A DNA stretch of 64,000 bases. Origin: Synechococcus sp. MU1642 (GTDB lineage: Bacteria; Cyanobacteriota; Cyanobacteriia; PCC-6307; Cyanobiaceae). The translations under genes and the position numbers were made by a program. Shown one piece after another: positions 1 to 9,894 of this stretch (positions within the stretch are counted from its first letter, which is position 1; each line of letters starts with the position of its first letter). The DNA lies in the NCBI RefSeq assembly GCF_020514115.1, contig NZ_VTKZ01000005.1, forward strand, positions 62,001 through 126,000, in the 5' to 3' direction. The notes beneath the pieces were generated by a model. That model saw only the letters and a program-made list of their open reading frames with translations. It was not told where the DNA came from and did not search any database.

Positions 1-1020
1 TGTGCTCAGGTTCCAGGCACGACCAAAAACATTGCTTTCCTGCAGCTGCACCTGGCCAAACACACCCTGGCTTTGGCTGTAGCCAAGACCGCCGGAAAGC
101 TGTCCTGTGGACTGCTCAACGATGCCAAGAACAATCACAACATCGCCAGGCTGCTCGGGCACTGGACGCAATGTCACCTTCACATCACTGAACAGCTGGG
201 TTCCGTACAAGCGTTTAATGTCCCGCTCCAGCTGGTTGCGGTTGAATGGATCACCAGGTTGGATCGAAACCTCTCTGGTAACCACCCATTCCTTGGACTT
301 ACCTCGGATGGGATTGCCGTTCTCATCGGTGTCATCGCCATCTTGGGTGAGGAATTTGACCTCAACACCAGACACATTGCCCTGGAGCAGTTTCAGCGTC
401 ACCACACCCTCAGGGCTGACCCGTTCTGGACCGGACACCCGAGCCAGGGAATAGCCCTGATCGGCCACTGAGGACTGCAGGGACTTCATCCTCTGCTGCA
501 GATTATTGAGGTTCAGCGTGCGGCCGTAATCGGAGGCAAACGTCTCCTCAATCACCGCATCCGAGAGGAGATCCTCATCGTCGCCGCTGATTTCCACAGC
601 ACTCAGCGGAGGGAAGGGCTCCACTTGAACAACCACTTGAACCCCAAGAGGTCCGTTCTGAGGAACGATCCGCACATTAGAGAACCATCCCGTGGCCTGA
701 ATGTCATTCAGATCGTTCTTGAGCTCCTCGCGGGTGACACGCATCCCCGGACGCACCTGCATGGCGTCGTAAGTGGAGATCTGAAGACGTTCTTCTTCCG
801 GGTGGCCGTCAATGCCCTCAATCAACACCTCGGAGATCAGAACCCGAGGCTGTTCCACCACAGCATCTTCGACAACGATCTCTTTCGCCTCAACGGATTG
901 GTTCGCAGGCGTGGCCTCCTGTGCCATAACCGGCGGAGCCACCAAGGGGATCCCGAGCATCAGACCCAGAACCGTCTGACCAACAGCAACCGAGGGGCGG
1001 CGGGACGAACGGCGGGTCAT
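1..1020 (-). CDS. Omp85/BamA-family outer membrane assembly protein (N-terminal part, cut by window edge)
   Basis: The reading frame runs 340 codons from an ATG at 1020 to base 1 with no stop, so only the N-terminal part is in the window. The protein starts with a basic stretch and hydrophobic signal peptide ending near residue 31 (VMA, then QEA). Three POTRA-like segments follow (about residues 50-125, 126-200 and 200-285), with typical pieces such as FNRNQLERDIKRLYGTQLF and WFSNVRI. After residue 290 the GGLGYSQSQGVFGQVQLQESN pattern marks the start of the beta barrel. Family knowledge: Omp85 proteins insert beta-barrel proteins into the outer membrane, and the cyanobacterial member is related to chloroplast Toc75. 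It lies just downstream of purC on the same strand, 43 bases away. Confidence 0.93.
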   Translation of the reverse strand, partial: MTRRSSRRPSVAVGQTVLGLMLGIPLVAPPVMAQEATPANQSVEAKEIVVEDAVVEQPRVLISEVLIEGIDGHPEEERLQISTYDAMQVRPGMRVTREELKNDLNDIQATGWFSNVRIVPQNGPLGVQVVVQVEPFPPLSAVEISGDDEDLLSDAVIEETFASDYGRTLNLNNLQQRMKSLQSSVADQGYSLARVSGPERVSPEGVVTLKLLQGNVSGVEVKFLTQDGDDTDENGNPIRGKSKEWVVTREVSIQPGDPFNRNQLERDIKRLYGTQLFSDVKVTLRPVPEQPGDVVIVLGIVEQSTGQLSGGLGYSQSQGVFGQVQLQESNVFGRAWNLST

Positions 1021-1063
1021 CTAGACGCAGGCTGGGCCGAAGCCACAAAAACGTGCGCTGACC

Positions 1064-1816
1064 TTACAGGCAGTTGCTGGGCTTGGGGCTGCTGCCTTGG
1101 ACCCGTTTAAGGACCTCCCCGTAGGCCTCCATCACCCCGCCGAGATCCTTGCGGAAGCGGTCTTTATCCAAAATCCGGTCCTCAACGTTGCTACTGCGGC
1201 GATCCCAGAGCCTGCAGGTGTCAGGGCTGATCTCATCGGCGAGCAGGAGCGTTCCATCCGATGCAAGCCCCAACTCCAGCTTGAAATCCACAAGTTGCAG
1301 ATCAAGTCCCTCAAAGAACGGCAACAGCACCGCATTCACCCGGCGGGCCAGTTGTTCAATCGCTGACAGTCGCGCAGGGTTGGCCACCCCCAGCAGCTGC
1401 ACGCGCGCCTCAGTCAGCAGTGGATCGCCAAGAGAATCGTCTTTGTAATAAAGATCCAGCAAGGCGGGTTCGATGGCTGTGCCCTCCGCGATCGGCGTCT
1501 GACGACACAGCGATCCGGTGGCGGTGTTCCTGAGAACCACCTCTAGGGGAATGATTTCTACCCGACGCACCAACATCCAGGTCTCCCCGGCAAGACCGCA
1601 GTAATGGGTAGTCACCCCCTCACGCTCAAGCAGCTCGAACAACCGCGCTGAGATCTGGCAGTTCAGCCGACCTTTGTCGTCCAGCTGGGCTTTCTTCTGG
1701 GCATTGAAGGCGGTGGCGTCGTTCTTGAACTCCACCAGCACCCGGTCAGGATCCGTGCTGGCGAAGACCCGCTTGGCCTTGCCTTCGTAGAGCAGCTCTC
1801 CGTGATCGGGCGTCAT
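1064..1816 (-). CDS. purC: Phosphoribosylaminoimidazole-succinocarboxamide synthase (SAICAR synthetase)
   Basis: PurC joins aspartate to CAIR in the de novo purine pathway, using ATP. The 250-residue product has the usual family length. The N-terminal [10 protein letters not shown] motif (residues 8-17) is the nucleotide-binding loop, [11 protein letters not shown] follows, and [13 protein letters not shown] near residue 192 carries the substrate-binding DE.SPD..R pattern. The ATG at 1816 overlaps the stop of the upstream exported hypothetical by four bases (ATGA), so the two are probably translated from one message. purD lies divergently 1 kb away, so two purine genes share this locus. Confidence 0.97.
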   Translation of the reverse strand: MTPDHGELLYEGKAKRVFASTDPDRVLVEFKNDATAFNAQKKAQLDDKGRLNCQISARLFELLEREGVTTHYCGLAGETWMLVRRVEIIPLEVVLRNTATGSLCRQTPIAEGTAIEPALLDLYYKDDSLGDPLLTEARVQLLGVANPARLSAIEQLARRVNAVLLPFFEGLDLQLVDFKLELGLASDGTLLLADEISPDTCRLWDRRSSNVEDRILDKDRFRKDLGGVMEAYGEVLKRVQGSSPKPSNCL

Positions 1817-2721
1817 GGCGACGGTGCAACGGCTGACGGTCTTACATCAGCATGGCCCCCGGGATCCCGAGGTGAACGCAGCAGCGGATCGGGCTCGGCT
1901 TCAGGATTCAGTTGCTGAAGCGCATAGCGGTCATTCAGAACAGTGGCGAGCCGCTGCATCCGCTGCCGCGGCCTCTCGCCATCGCCCCCAGCTGCCACCT
2001 GCAGTTGGAGCTGTTGATGGAGCAGGTCCATGGCCAGTCCCCAGGCCTCCGCTACCGCCGCTTGATCCAAAGCGGTTTCCAGCAGTTGATCAGCCTGCTC
2101 GAAGTGATCCGCATCGAGCCATTGCGCCGCTCGCGCCAGTCGTTTCGCCCCCTGCAGGCCCTTCAGGTCCCCTAGAAGCTGCACCTCCACAGCCACAGCG
2201 TTACGGCCCAAGGCCGCTTCATGCAAAGCCAACTGATCCAGCCCATTTCCCTGATCCGGCAACAGCTGATCAGGGAATAGAGGCGCGTCCAGGGCACTCA
2301 GGTTGCCATCCACCAAACGGCGCAGCGCCAAAGCCGCCTGGCGGTGATCCAGAGCAGCGGCGGCAGCCCGCCAGCGCAACACCAACCATTGCCTCCGTTC
2401 ATTGCCAGCCCGGGGGTTGTAGCGGTTGAGCACCACCGCCGAGGCTTCGGGGGCACCGCAGCTCATCAGGGCTTCGGCATTCGCCAGCACCAGCTCCAAC
2501 GAATCGATGACCGGATGCAGCGCCAAAAGCCGATCACGCAAGGCCTGGCGACGGCCATCGGAGTTGGCGATGCGGGGATCGAGACAGGCCTGCTCCGTCT
2601 CGGCCACATCCATAGAGGCAAGCGCGGTCTGAAAGGGTTCCTCGCGCATCACCTGCGGATCAGGGGCTGCCGTGACAGCACCCAGAAGAGTGAGGGCGAA
2701 GGGGAAAAGGGAGGTCCCCAT
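1813..2721 (-). CDS. Conserved exported hypothetical protein, helical-repeat-like
   Basis: I do not recognise the family. The 302-residue protein begins with an apparent signal peptide (hydrophobic residues 4-18, then AAPDP) and is otherwise Ala/Leu/Gln-rich and probably alpha-helical. Pieces such as [20 protein letters not shown] and the AL..AA spacing resemble TPR-like solenoids, but no clear consensus TPR can be counted by eye. It sits directly upstream of purC with a 4-base overlap and is divergent from purD across a 58-base gap, which must hold both promoters. Periplasmic or lumenal location is an inference from the signal peptide. Confidence 0.75.
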   Translation of the reverse strand: MGTSLFPFALTLLGAVTAAPDPQVMREEPFQTALASMDVAETEQACLDPRIANSDGRRQALRDRLLALHPVIDSLELVLANAEALMSCGAPEASAVVLNRYNPRAGNERRQWLVLRWRAAAAALDHRQAALALRRLVDGNLSALDAPLFPDQLLPDQGNGLDQLALHEAALGRNAVAVEVQLLGDLKGLQGAKRLARAAQWLDADHFEQADQLLETALDQAAVAEAWGLAMDLLHQQLQLQVAAGGDGERPRQRMQRLATVLNDRYALQQLNPEAEPDPLLRSPRDPGGHADVRPSAVAPSP

Positions 2722-2779
2722 GACTGGCTGCGGTCTACAAAGGAAAACCTACGAGGCCCAAACCGTTCCTCCCGCAACC

Positions 2780-4087
2780 ATGGCCATGTCGTCCACCCGT
2801 CCCAACACGCTGCCCATCCTCCAACGTGCCCTCGTCGTCGGTGGCGGCGGCAGGGAACAGGCCCTGGCTTGGGCCCTTGGCCGTTGTCCTGGCCTGGACA
2901 CGGTTTGGATCACCCCTGGCAACGGTGGCGCTGAAGGCAGCACCCTGGCGGTGGGCGAAACCGATAGCGCTGGGTTGATTGCGCTTTGCCAGCAGAACGC
3001 CGTCGACCTGGTGGTTGTGGGTCCGGAAGCTCCTCTGGCCGCTGGCGTCGCCGATGCCCTGCGTGATGCGGGCTTTGCCGTGTTCGGCCCTGGAGCGGAG
3101 GGTGCCAAATTGGAGGCGAGCAAAGCTTGGGCCAAGCAGCTGATGCAAGAGGCGGGGGTCCCCACGGCTGGCCACTGGGCGGTGGCCAGCGAAGCCGAAG
3201 CGCTGGCGGTGCTGCAAGAGGTACAACGTCCTCTGGTGGTCAAGGCCGATGGCTTGGCCGCCGGCAAGGGCGTCACGGTGGCAGACACCGTGGAGGAATC
3301 GGAAACCGCCATCCGTGAAGCCTTCGAGGGGCGTTTCGGTGCTGCAGGCTCCCAGCTGGTGCTGGAGGAGCGCATGGAGGGTCCTGAAGTGTCGGTGTTC
3401 GCCCTCTGCGATGGGGAGCAGATGGTGCTGTTACCACCGGCGCAGGACCACAAAAGGCTTAACGACGGCGATCGCGGTCCCAACACCGGCGGCATGGGCG
3501 CCTATGCCCCCGCCCCACTTCTGGATGCCGAAGGCCTGGAGGAAGTGCGCCGCATCGTGCTCGAGCCCACCCTCATGGCCCTGCGCCAACGCGGTATCGA
3601 CTACCGCGGCGTGATCTATGCCGGTCTCATGATCACGGCCGATGGGCCCCAGGTGATCGAGTTCAACTGTCGCTTCGGGGATCCCGAATGCCAGACGTTG
3701 ATGCCTCTGCTAGGCCCTGAGATCGGCGCCGTGCTGCAGGCCTGTGCTCTGGGCCGCCTCGATCTGGCCCCGCAACTGAGCATCACCGAACGCTGCAGTG
3801 CCTGCGTTGTGGCAGCCGCCGAGGGCTACCCGGAGGCTCCCCGCAAGGGCGATGCGATTCGCATCGCCCTTGCCCCCAGCTCAGACCATCAGCTGTTTCA
3901 TGCCGGCACCCGCCGCGACAGCTCCGGCGAACTGCTCACCGCAGGGGGCCGGGTGCTGGCCATCGTCGCCCAGGGCGATGACTTCGATACCGCCTTTGCC
4001 GGGGCCTACAACTGCCTCAATCAGCTGGATTACGCAGGGATCACTTACCGTCGGGATATCGGCCACCAGGTGCGCTCGGGCGGATGA
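2780..4087 (+). CDS. purD: Phosphoribosylamine--glycine ligase (GAR synthetase)
   Basis: PurD makes glycinamide ribonucleotide from phosphoribosylamine, glycine and ATP. The N-terminal RALVVGGGGREQALAWAL motif is the family start signature. VVVGPEAPLAAG, the ATP-grasp part (VKADGLAAGKGV, NTGGMGAYAP) and FNCRFGDPECQ all match PurD. The frame is open further upstream, but that extension would run into the start of the divergent gene at 2721, so I use ATG 2780; ATG 2786 is equally possible. The product is about 435 residues, normal for the family. Its 3' end overlaps the start of nblS by four bases. Confidence 0.96.
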   Translation: MAMSSTRPNTLPILQRALVVGGGGREQALAWALGRCPGLDTVWITPGNGGAEGSTLAVGETDSAGLIALCQQNAVDLVVVGPEAPLAAGVADALRDAGFAVFGPGAEGAKLEASKAWAKQLMQEAGVPTAGHWAVASEAEALAVLQEVQRPLVVKADGLAAGKGVTVADTVEESETAIREAFEGRFGAAGSQLVLEERMEGPEVSVFALCDGEQMVLLPPAQDHKRLNDGDRGPNTGGMGAYAPAPLLDAEGLEEVRRIVLEPTLMALRQRGIDYRGVIYAGLMITADGPQVIEFNCRFGDPECQTLMPLLGPEIGAVLQACALGRLDLAPQLSITERCSACVVAAAEGYPEAPRKGDAIRIALAPSSDHQLFHAGTRRDSSGELLTAGGRVLAIVAQGDDFDTAFAGAYNCLNQLDYAGITYRRDIGHQVRSGG

Positions 4088-6150
4088 GCAGCGGCAGCGG
4101 AGCAGCAATTGCTGATTGGGCGCTTCCCCCCAATGGCAAGCCGCCTGGAGAGGACCAGAACCTTTGGGACCGCATCACCGCCTGGTGGGCGGAATTTACC
4201 CTCCAGACCAAGCTGCTGGCGATTGCCACTCTGGTGGTGAGCCTGATGATGACGGGCATCACTTTCTTCGCGTTGAACGGAATTCAGCGTGATGCAGTGA
4301 TGAACGACACGCGCTATGCCCGGGATCTCGGCTTGCTGCTGGCCGGCAACGTCACTGAACTGGTGGCACAGGGGCAGGACCGTGAGCTGGCCAACGTCGC
4401 CGAAAAGTTCTGGCGTTCCAGCCGCAGCGTCCGCTACATCTTCTTCGCAGATCCCGAAGGCGTCGTTTATTTGGGGATCCCTATCAGCGCTACCCCCAGC
4501 AGTGGCGATGGGGAGCTTCGTCTCAACCGACGGCTGGAACTGCCCGATGAGCTACGCCGACGCCCCCAGAACCCCCTGGTGCGGCAACACCTGACGCCCC
4601 AGGGGGCCGTCACCGATGTGTTCGTCCCCCTGATCCGTGGGGGGCAGTACTACGGCGTTCTCGGCCTCGGGGTGAACCCGAATGAGACCGCCCTTGCCAG
4701 CGCAGCCCTCACCCGGGAGGTGACCGTGGCTGTATTCATCTCAATCTGGGTGTTGGTGATCCTGGGCGCGGTGTTCAACGCCCTCACCATCACCCGACCG
4801 GTGAAGGAGCTGCTGAGGGGGGTGCGATCCGTAGCCTCCGGCAACTTCGGTGCCCGGGTTGACCTGCCGGTGGGCGGGGAATTGGGGGAATTGCTCACCG
4901 GCTTCAACGCCATGGCCTCCCAGCTCGAGGCCTATGACGAGGCCAACATCGAGGAGCTAACCGCCGCCCAGGTAAAGCAGCAGTCGTTGATCGCCACCAT
5001 GGCCGATGGCGCCATGCTGCTGGATGCCGATGGCCGCATCGTGTTGGCCAATCCAACGGCGCGGCGTCTATTCCGCTGGGAAGGGCGCAGTCTTGAAGGC
5101 CAGGAGCTGGTGGGGGAACTGCCGGAACTGTTGGCGATCGAGCTGCACAGCCCCCTCGACGCTCTGCTCGGTGGCAGCTCAGATAGTGAAGACCTTCGCT
5201 GCAGCGTGGGAGAACCAGCCCGCACACTGCGCATTGTTCTGCAGGCCGTGCGTGATGCCAGTGGTGAAACCCTCAAAGGCATCGCCGTCACCATCCAGGA
5301 CCTCACTCGCGAGGTGGAGCTGAATGCAGCCCAGAGCCGTTTCATTAGCAACGTCTCCCATGAACTGCGCACGCCGCTGTTCAACATCAAGAGCTACGTC
5401 GAAACCCTGCACGACCTCGGCGACCAGCTCAGCCCCGATGAGCAGAAAGAATTTCTTGGGGTGGCCAACGATGAAACTGATCGGCTCACCCGGCTGGTGA
5501 ACGATGTGCTGGATCTCTCCAGGCTTGAGTCGGGTCGAACCCTGCAATTCGAACCGATCAGCATGCGACCAGCGATGGAGCAGACCCTGCGCACTTACCG
5601 GCTGAATGCGCAGGATCGCCAGGTGGAACTGGTTCTCGATGTTCCCGAAGATCTGCCTGACGTGTTGGGCAACTGGGACCTGCTGCTCCAGGTGCTCGAC
5701 AACCTGATGGGCAATGCTCTGAAGTTCAGCCGACCCGGTGGACCCCTGGCACTGCGGGCCTATCCCTGGCCCGACACCTGTTCGGTGGAGGGAACCGCGA
5801 TCACCGGAAGTGACGGACCCACCTGCGCCCTCACCTCACCGCTACCCAAGCTGAGGGTGGAGATCGCCGACACAGGCTGCGGCATCAGTAGTTCCGATCA
5901 GGAACGTATCTTCGATCGTTTCTTCCGAGTGGAAAATGCCGTTCACACGGAAGTGGGCACCGGACTGGGGCTCTCGATCGTGAGGGGCATCCTCGAAAAG
6001 CACGGTGCTCAAGTGCAAATGGTGAGCGAGCCCGAGATCGGCACCACCTTCTGGTTTGAGCTTCCGCTGGCAGAAGCCGACAAAGATGAGCTGCAACTGC
6101 AAGCGGAACGGCGCAGCAGCAATGCCATCGCCGAGACCGTCGAGCTCTAG
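4084..6150 (+). CDS. nblS: NblS-type (Hik33/DspA) sensor histidine kinase
   Basis: Membrane histidine kinase of 688 residues. There are two membrane helices (about 40-64 and 217-240) around an extracytoplasmic sensor region, then HAMP (240-290), PAS (about 305-400), HisKA with the phospho-acceptor His426 in SHELRTP, and HATPase_c with N, G1 (ADTGCGIS), F and G2 (GTGLGLSIVRG) boxes. This order is that of cyanobacterial NblS/Hik33, which controls high-light, nutrient and cold responses and phycobilisome degradation. The start overlaps the purD stop by four bases. Its stop lies one base from the end of convergent kaiC, with no terminator visible between them. Calling it NblS rather than another Hik rests on architecture and on placement beside purD and kai. 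Confidence 0.9.
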   Translation: MSSGSGAAIADWALPPNGKPPGEDQNLWDRITAWWAEFTLQTKLLAIATLVVSLMMTGITFFALNGIQRDAVMNDTRYARDLGLLLAGNVTELVAQGQDRELANVAEKFWRSSRSVRYIFFADPEGVVYLGIPISATPSSGDGELRLNRRLELPDELRRRPQNPLVRQHLTPQGAVTDVFVPLIRGGQYYGVLGLGVNPNETALASAALTREVTVAVFISIWVLVILGAVFNALTITRPVKELLRGVRSVASGNFGARVDLPVGGELGELLTGFNAMASQLEAYDEANIEELTAAQVKQQSLIATMADGAMLLDADGRIVLANPTARRLFRWEGRSLEGQELVGELPELLAIELHSPLDALLGGSSDSEDLRCSVGEPARTLRIVLQAVRDASGETLKGIAVTIQDLTREVELNAAQSRFISNVSHELRTPLFNIKSYVETLHDLGDQLSPDEQKEFLGVANDETDRLTRLVNDVLDLSRLESGRTLQFEPISMRPAMEQTLRTYRLNAQDRQVELVLDVPEDLPDVLGNWDLLLQVLDNLMGNALKFSRPGGPLALRAYPWPDTCSVEGTAITGSDGPTCALTSPLPKLRVEIADTGCGISSSDQERIFDRFFRVENAVHTEVGTGLGLSIVRGILEKHGAQVQMVSEPEIGTTFWFELPLAEADKDELQLQAERRSSNAIAETVEL

Positions 6151-6151
6151 G

Positions 6152-7690
6152 TCAGTCCTCGGTGGAAACACCGCGGGCAATTCGCGACAACTCACTGCGC
6201 TCATCGGTGGTCACCCGATGGGGAACACCGGAAATGATCCGCTCAAAGTTGGAGAACGAATCTTTGATCTGAGGACCATTGCCCGTGATCACAAATTCGC
6301 GGATGCCCTTGTCGTGCCAGGAGCCACGCATCTTGAACACGTTCAAGGCGCGGGCCATCTCACCGCGGATCTCCACGTACTGCAGCAGAAGGATCGTGTC
6401 GGTGATCGTGGAGATGTGGGAGTCGGTGATGGAGTGGCTGCCCATGAACTCCTCGGAGGTGTTCGTGAAGAAACCAGCGATTTCCTCTTGCTTGGCGTAA
6501 CCGGTCACCCCGATCACGAACTGACGGAAGGCGTTGTGGCTCACACCACGAGCCAGGGCGGAGAGGGAATCGATCGCCATCCGCGACGGCTTGAATTGGC
6601 TGATCTCCGTCTTAATGATCTGCAGGTGATCTTCAAGGCCCGTTGATTCGGGGTAAGCGCAGATGATCTTGAGCAGACCATCCTGCTCCATCTGCTCGAA
6701 GTCGATGCCCCAGCTGGTGCCGTTGCGCAGCAGCTGGGCGCGCGATTCCTCATAGGCAAACAGGATCGCGCGTTCATTGTTGCGGCAAGCGTCTTCGATG
6801 AATTTGGAGACGAGCATCGTCTTGCCCGTTCCTGTGGCTCCGGTGGCGAGGATGATCGAATCCTTGAAGAAACCACCGCCACACATGTCGTCCAGACGGG
6901 GCACACCGGAGCTAACCCGCACGTTGGACGACCGCTGGGTGAGGCGCATGGCCCCCAGCGGGAAGATGCTGATGCCGTGGGTCCCCATGGTGAAAGGGAA
7001 CTCACCCTTCATGTGGGTGGTGCCCCGCAGCTTGAGGATTTCGACAGTGCGCCGACGCCGCTCTCCCTCGAGCACGTTGCGCAGGATCACCACGTTGTCG
7101 GAAACAAATTCTTCAACGCCGTAGCGTGCAATCGGGCCGTACTCGTCGATGCGCTCGGTCGTCATCACCGTGGTGACGCCAATTTCCTTGAGCCGCGCGA
7201 TCAACCGAAAGATCTCACGACGTACGACGAAAACAGCGTCGTACTGCTGGAACACCGCCGTAATCGAGTCAATCGCGACACGCTTGGCCTTGTACTTGCG
7301 GATGGCGTAGTTAATCCGCTCGATCAGACCCGAGAGATCAAAACTTCCCGCCACATCCTGGCCGTCGGGATCTGGCGAGGCATCAAGGATGAAAAGCTTG
7401 TCCTGCTCGACCATCTCCTGCAGGTTCCAGCCAAAACTGGCGGCGTTGCGCAGGATGTCGAGGGGCGATTCCTCGAAGGTGACGAAGATGCCAGGTTCGT
7501 CAAAATCCTTGATGCCGTTGTGGAGGAAATGCAGCGAAAAAACTGTCTTGCCGGTGCCGGATGTGCCGCTGATCAGCGTGCTGCGGCCGATCGGCAGGCC
7601 GCCCTGGCATACATCATCAAAGCCCTCGATCCCTGTCGGGAGCTTTTGAACCTGCATCTGAGGCTGACCGCTGGTCGGGGGGAACTGCAT
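6152..7690 (-). CDS. kaiC: Circadian clock protein KaiC
   Basis: KaiC is the autokinase/autophosphatase and ATPase at the core of the cyanobacterial clock. Two RecA-like halves are visible. CI has Walker A GTSGTGKT and the catalytic pair in VTFEESP. CII has Walker A GATGTGKT, FAYEES and the phosphorylation site ITDSHISTITDT. Here the phospho-residues fall at Ser427 and Thr428, equivalent to Ser431/Thr432 of S. elongatus. I chose ATG 7690 because AGGTGG lies just upstream of it; a GTG at 7699 falls inside that ribosome-binding site. The protein is 512 residues. It follows kaiB by 65 bases and converges on nblS. Confidence 0.98.
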   Translation of the reverse strand: MQFPPTSGQPQMQVQKLPTGIEGFDDVCQGGLPIGRSTLISGTSGTGKTVFSLHFLHNGIKDFDEPGIFVTFEESPLDILRNAASFGWNLQEMVEQDKLFILDASPDPDGQDVAGSFDLSGLIERINYAIRKYKAKRVAIDSITAVFQQYDAVFVVRREIFRLIARLKEIGVTTVMTTERIDEYGPIARYGVEEFVSDNVVILRNVLEGERRRRTVEILKLRGTTHMKGEFPFTMGTHGISIFPLGAMRLTQRSSNVRVSSGVPRLDDMCGGGFFKDSIILATGATGTGKTMLVSKFIEDACRNNERAILFAYEESRAQLLRNGTSWGIDFEQMEQDGLLKIICAYPESTGLEDHLQIIKTEISQFKPSRMAIDSLSALARGVSHNAFRQFVIGVTGYAKQEEIAGFFTNTSEEFMGSHSITDSHISTITDTILLLQYVEIRGEMARALNVFKMRGSWHDKGIREFVITGNGPQIKDSFSNFERIISGVPHRVTTDERSELSRIARGVSTED

Positions 7691-7755
7691 GGCAACCACC
7701 TATGACTTGACCGTAGTGAGCAGGACACAAACCATGCGTGAGAGCACCATGTCGC

Positions 7756-8121
7756 TTAAGGATCCGACGTGATCATCGTGTCGGTCTCCTCATCGACAGC
7801 GTCGATAACACTCGAAGTAAGCGACGAGTCGGACAGCTCGTCGTAGAGCAGATCGAGACCGATCAGAACCCGCTCCCGATCCGAGAGATCGCCGATGATG
7901 CGCCGCACCGGCGGAGGAAGAATCTTGGACAGGGTCGGCGTAGCCAGGATCTTGTCCTCCTCCGCCAGTTGCGGGTTCTTCAACACGTCAATCACCTTGA
8001 GGGCATAAACGCCCCGGAATTCGGTCTCAAGGATGTTGCGCAGCGTTTTCAACGCCCGCATCGAGTTGGGCGTGTTGCCCGCCACATAAAGCTTGAGGAT
8101 GTAGGTCTTGCGGGGACTCAT
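7756..8121 (-). CDS. kaiB: Circadian clock protein KaiB
   Basis: KaiB is the fold-switching protein that binds KaiC, sequesters KaiA and passes timing to the output kinases. The core ([28 protein letters not shown]-type region, [20 protein letters not shown]) is the thioredoxin-like KaiB fold. The product is 121 residues, longer than the 102 residues of S. elongatus, owing to an acidic C-terminal tail. ATG 8121 overlaps the kaiA stop by four bases, so kaiA and kaiB are translationally coupled here. Confidence 0.97.
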   Translation of the reverse strand: MSPRKTYILKLYVAGNTPNSMRALKTLRNILETEFRGVYALKVIDVLKNPQLAEEDKILATPTLSKILPPPVRRIIGDLSDRERVLIGLDLLYDELSDSSLTSSVIDAVDEETDTMITSDP

Positions 8122-9002
8122 GACGACTCCTCCGAGGCATCGAGCTGATCCGTCGGACGACGTACACGGCTGGAGGCCGTACCCGACAGGGGGAGGTCCG
8201 GCGGAATGGAGCGCCGGTACATCTCACACAAATGCGCCATCACGTCGAGAAGCGCAAGGCGGTAATCCTGAAGAAAGTCATGTTTGTGGCCTTCCAAACT
8301 CAGTTGTTTCCAAAATTCATCGATCAGATCCACGTGGATCTCAACGGTGCGGGTAATCGGCAGATCACTGAAAAAAGCGGTGTTCACAAAGCTTTCCAAG
8401 GCCTGATTGGCCGCGGCCGGATCGCTGAAATAACTCGCCAGCAGGTCCCGATAGGTGCGTTGGAGCGACAGCAGCAGGTCCCCGCGTTCCTCGGGGGGCA
8501 AGCTGCCCAGGAAGCGGGATGGATCTCGCTTGTAAAAAACCCCTAGATAGCCAAGTCGCTCCTGCAGACGATCGGAGAGGTTGCTGACGGCACGGGCAGA
8601 AGAGCTGCTGTCGTCCTGGCGTCCATCGGCACGACCCTGGCGCAGAAAACGTGAAATGGCCGCATCAACGTTGTATCCCAGCTGGGCCAGCTGGTCGTCG
8701 GGCAGATGCAACTCCTCGGGGTGGTACTCCACCTGCCCCTTCAGATCTCCCACGATCACGGCGGGGAAGAGAAGACCCGCCGCCAATAATTGCTCCTTGG
8801 CCTCAGCATCGAGCAGGCTCTGTTCGAGCACCACAGCATCAAAATCGTCCTGCCTGGGGCCGAGAACGGCCGCCAGGGTCTCCCCAGGATCGACAGTCAG
8901 AACAACAGACTCGTAACGGTTGGCCGGCAGCCATGGGCGGCAGGTCTCGACCAAAGCTGGGCTGGCCAGCACGAGAGCAACAGTGAGGGCCGGCCTGGCC
9001 AT
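8118..9002 (-). CDS. kaiA: Circadian clock protein KaiA
   Basis: KaiA stimulates KaiC autophosphorylation. The 294-residue product is full length: an N-terminal pseudo-receiver domain (about 1-135, no clear phospho-acceptor) and a C-terminal helical dimer domain (about 175-285; [57 protein letters not shown]). A complete KaiA separates this genome from Prochlorococcus, which lost it. The gene leads a kaiA-kaiB-kaiC series on the minus strand and shares a 132-base divergent upstream region with rplU, where its promoter must lie. Confidence 0.97.
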   Translation of the reverse strand: MARPALTVALVLASPALVETCRPWLPANRYESVVLTVDPGETLAAVLGPRQDDFDAVVLEQSLLDAEAKEQLLAAGLLFPAVIVGDLKGQVEYHPEELHLPDDQLAQLGYNVDAAISRFLRQGRADGRQDDSSSSARAVSNLSDRLQERLGYLGVFYKRDPSRFLGSLPPEERGDLLLSLQRTYRDLLASYFSDPAAANQALESFVNTAFFSDLPITRTVEIHVDLIDEFWKQLSLEGHKHDFLQDYRLALLDVMAHLCEMYRRSIPPDLPLSGTASSRVRRPTDQLDASEESS

Positions 9003-9134
9003 CTGTACATCCGCAACGTCGAAGCATCTGAATCTTGACGATGGGGCGCGTCAGAGACGAAGATCTTTGTTTGTCTTTCGATTGCGGGTCAGGCCTGAAT
9101 CGGTTCGCCGAGCCTGAACGCGTCTTTTCACCTT

Positions 9135-9500
9135 ATGGCCGACACCAAACCAGCCGCGGAACAGAGCGGGACCTACGCCATCGTTGAGGCGTCAGGCACC
9201 CAGATCTGGCTGCAGCCCAACCGCTATTACGACATCGATCGGCTTCAAGCCGAGGTGGACGAAACCATCAAGCTTGAGAACGTTCTCCTGGTAAAGGACG
9301 GCAAGGGCACCACCCTCGGCCAGCCCTATGTCAAAGACGCCACCGTGTCGCTCAAGGTGATGGCCCATCGCCGCGGTCCCAAGGTGATCGTTTACAAGAT
9401 GCGCCCCAAAAAGAAAACCCGCCGCAAGAATGGTCACCGGCAGGAACTCACCCGGGTGATGGTTGAGTCCATCTCCGTGGGCGGCAAGGCCATCAGCTGA
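9135..9500 (+). CDS. rplU: Large ribosomal subunit protein L21
   Basis: bL21 is a structural protein of the 50S subunit that binds 23S rRNA. The 121-residue sequence has the usual order: YAIVEASGTQIWLQPNRYYD, then VLLVKDGKGTTLGQPYV and the basic C-terminal tail KVIVYKMRPKKKTRRKNGHRQ. It is the first gene of the standard rplU-rpmA pair, 45 bases from rpmA, and is divergent from kaiA. Confidence 0.97.
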   Translation: MADTKPAAEQSGTYAIVEASGTQIWLQPNRYYDIDRLQAEVDETIKLENVLLVKDGKGTTLGQPYVKDATVSLKVMAHRRGPKVIVYKMRPKKKTRRKNGHRQELTRVMVESISVGGKAIS

Positions 9501-9545
9501 CCTCCACCACCCGCTCCATCAACCGCCCCACCAGCATCTCTTCTC

Positions 9546-9812
9546 ATGGCTCATAAAAAAGGCACAGGCTCAACCCGTAACGGCCGCGACTCGAACGCCA
9601 AACGCCTGGGCGTTAAGGCCTACGGCGGCGAAACCGTCACCGCCGGATCCATCCTGATTCGCCAGCGCGGCACCTCCGTTCTGCCCGGCGTCAATGTCGG
9701 CAAAGGCAAGGACGACACCCTTTTTGCTCTGACCGATGGGATCGTGAAGTTCGAATCAATACGCCGCGGCCTGCGCAACCGCAAGCGCATCAACATCACC
9801 GCAGCGGTTTGA
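9546..9812 (+). CDS. rpmA: Large ribosomal subunit protein L27
   Basis: bL27 reaches the peptidyl-transferase centre of the 50S subunit. The 88-residue product begins [20 protein letters not shown], with the conserved RQRGT and [16 protein letters not shown] motifs. The N-terminus starts directly with AHKKG and has no extension of the kind processed in Firmicutes. It ends the rplU-rpmA operon and is followed by a clear rho-independent terminator. Confidence 0.98.
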   Translation: MAHKKGTGSTRNGRDSNAKRLGVKAYGGETVTAGSILIRQRGTSVLPGVNVGKGKDDTLFALTDGIVKFESIRRGLRNRKRINITAAV

Positions 9813-9835
9813 GTTTTAAAACCAGCATCAATGCA

Positions 9836-9869
9836 AAGCCCCTATGCCTGTTGGCTTGGGGCTTTTTTA
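9836..9869 (+). terminator. Rho-independent terminator of rplU-rpmA
   Basis: AAAGCCCC at 9836-9843 pairs with GGGGCTTT at 9859-9866 around a 15-base loop and runs into T residues to 9869, 24 bases after the rpmA stop. Confidence 0.9.
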
Positions 9870-9894
9870 TTGCCCCCCTTTTGTCGCCCCAGCC

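Noticed and set aside
2672-2779. Longer N-terminus for PurD
   Set aside because: It would overlap the start of the divergent exported protein and adds residues not found before the GGGGRE motif in the family.
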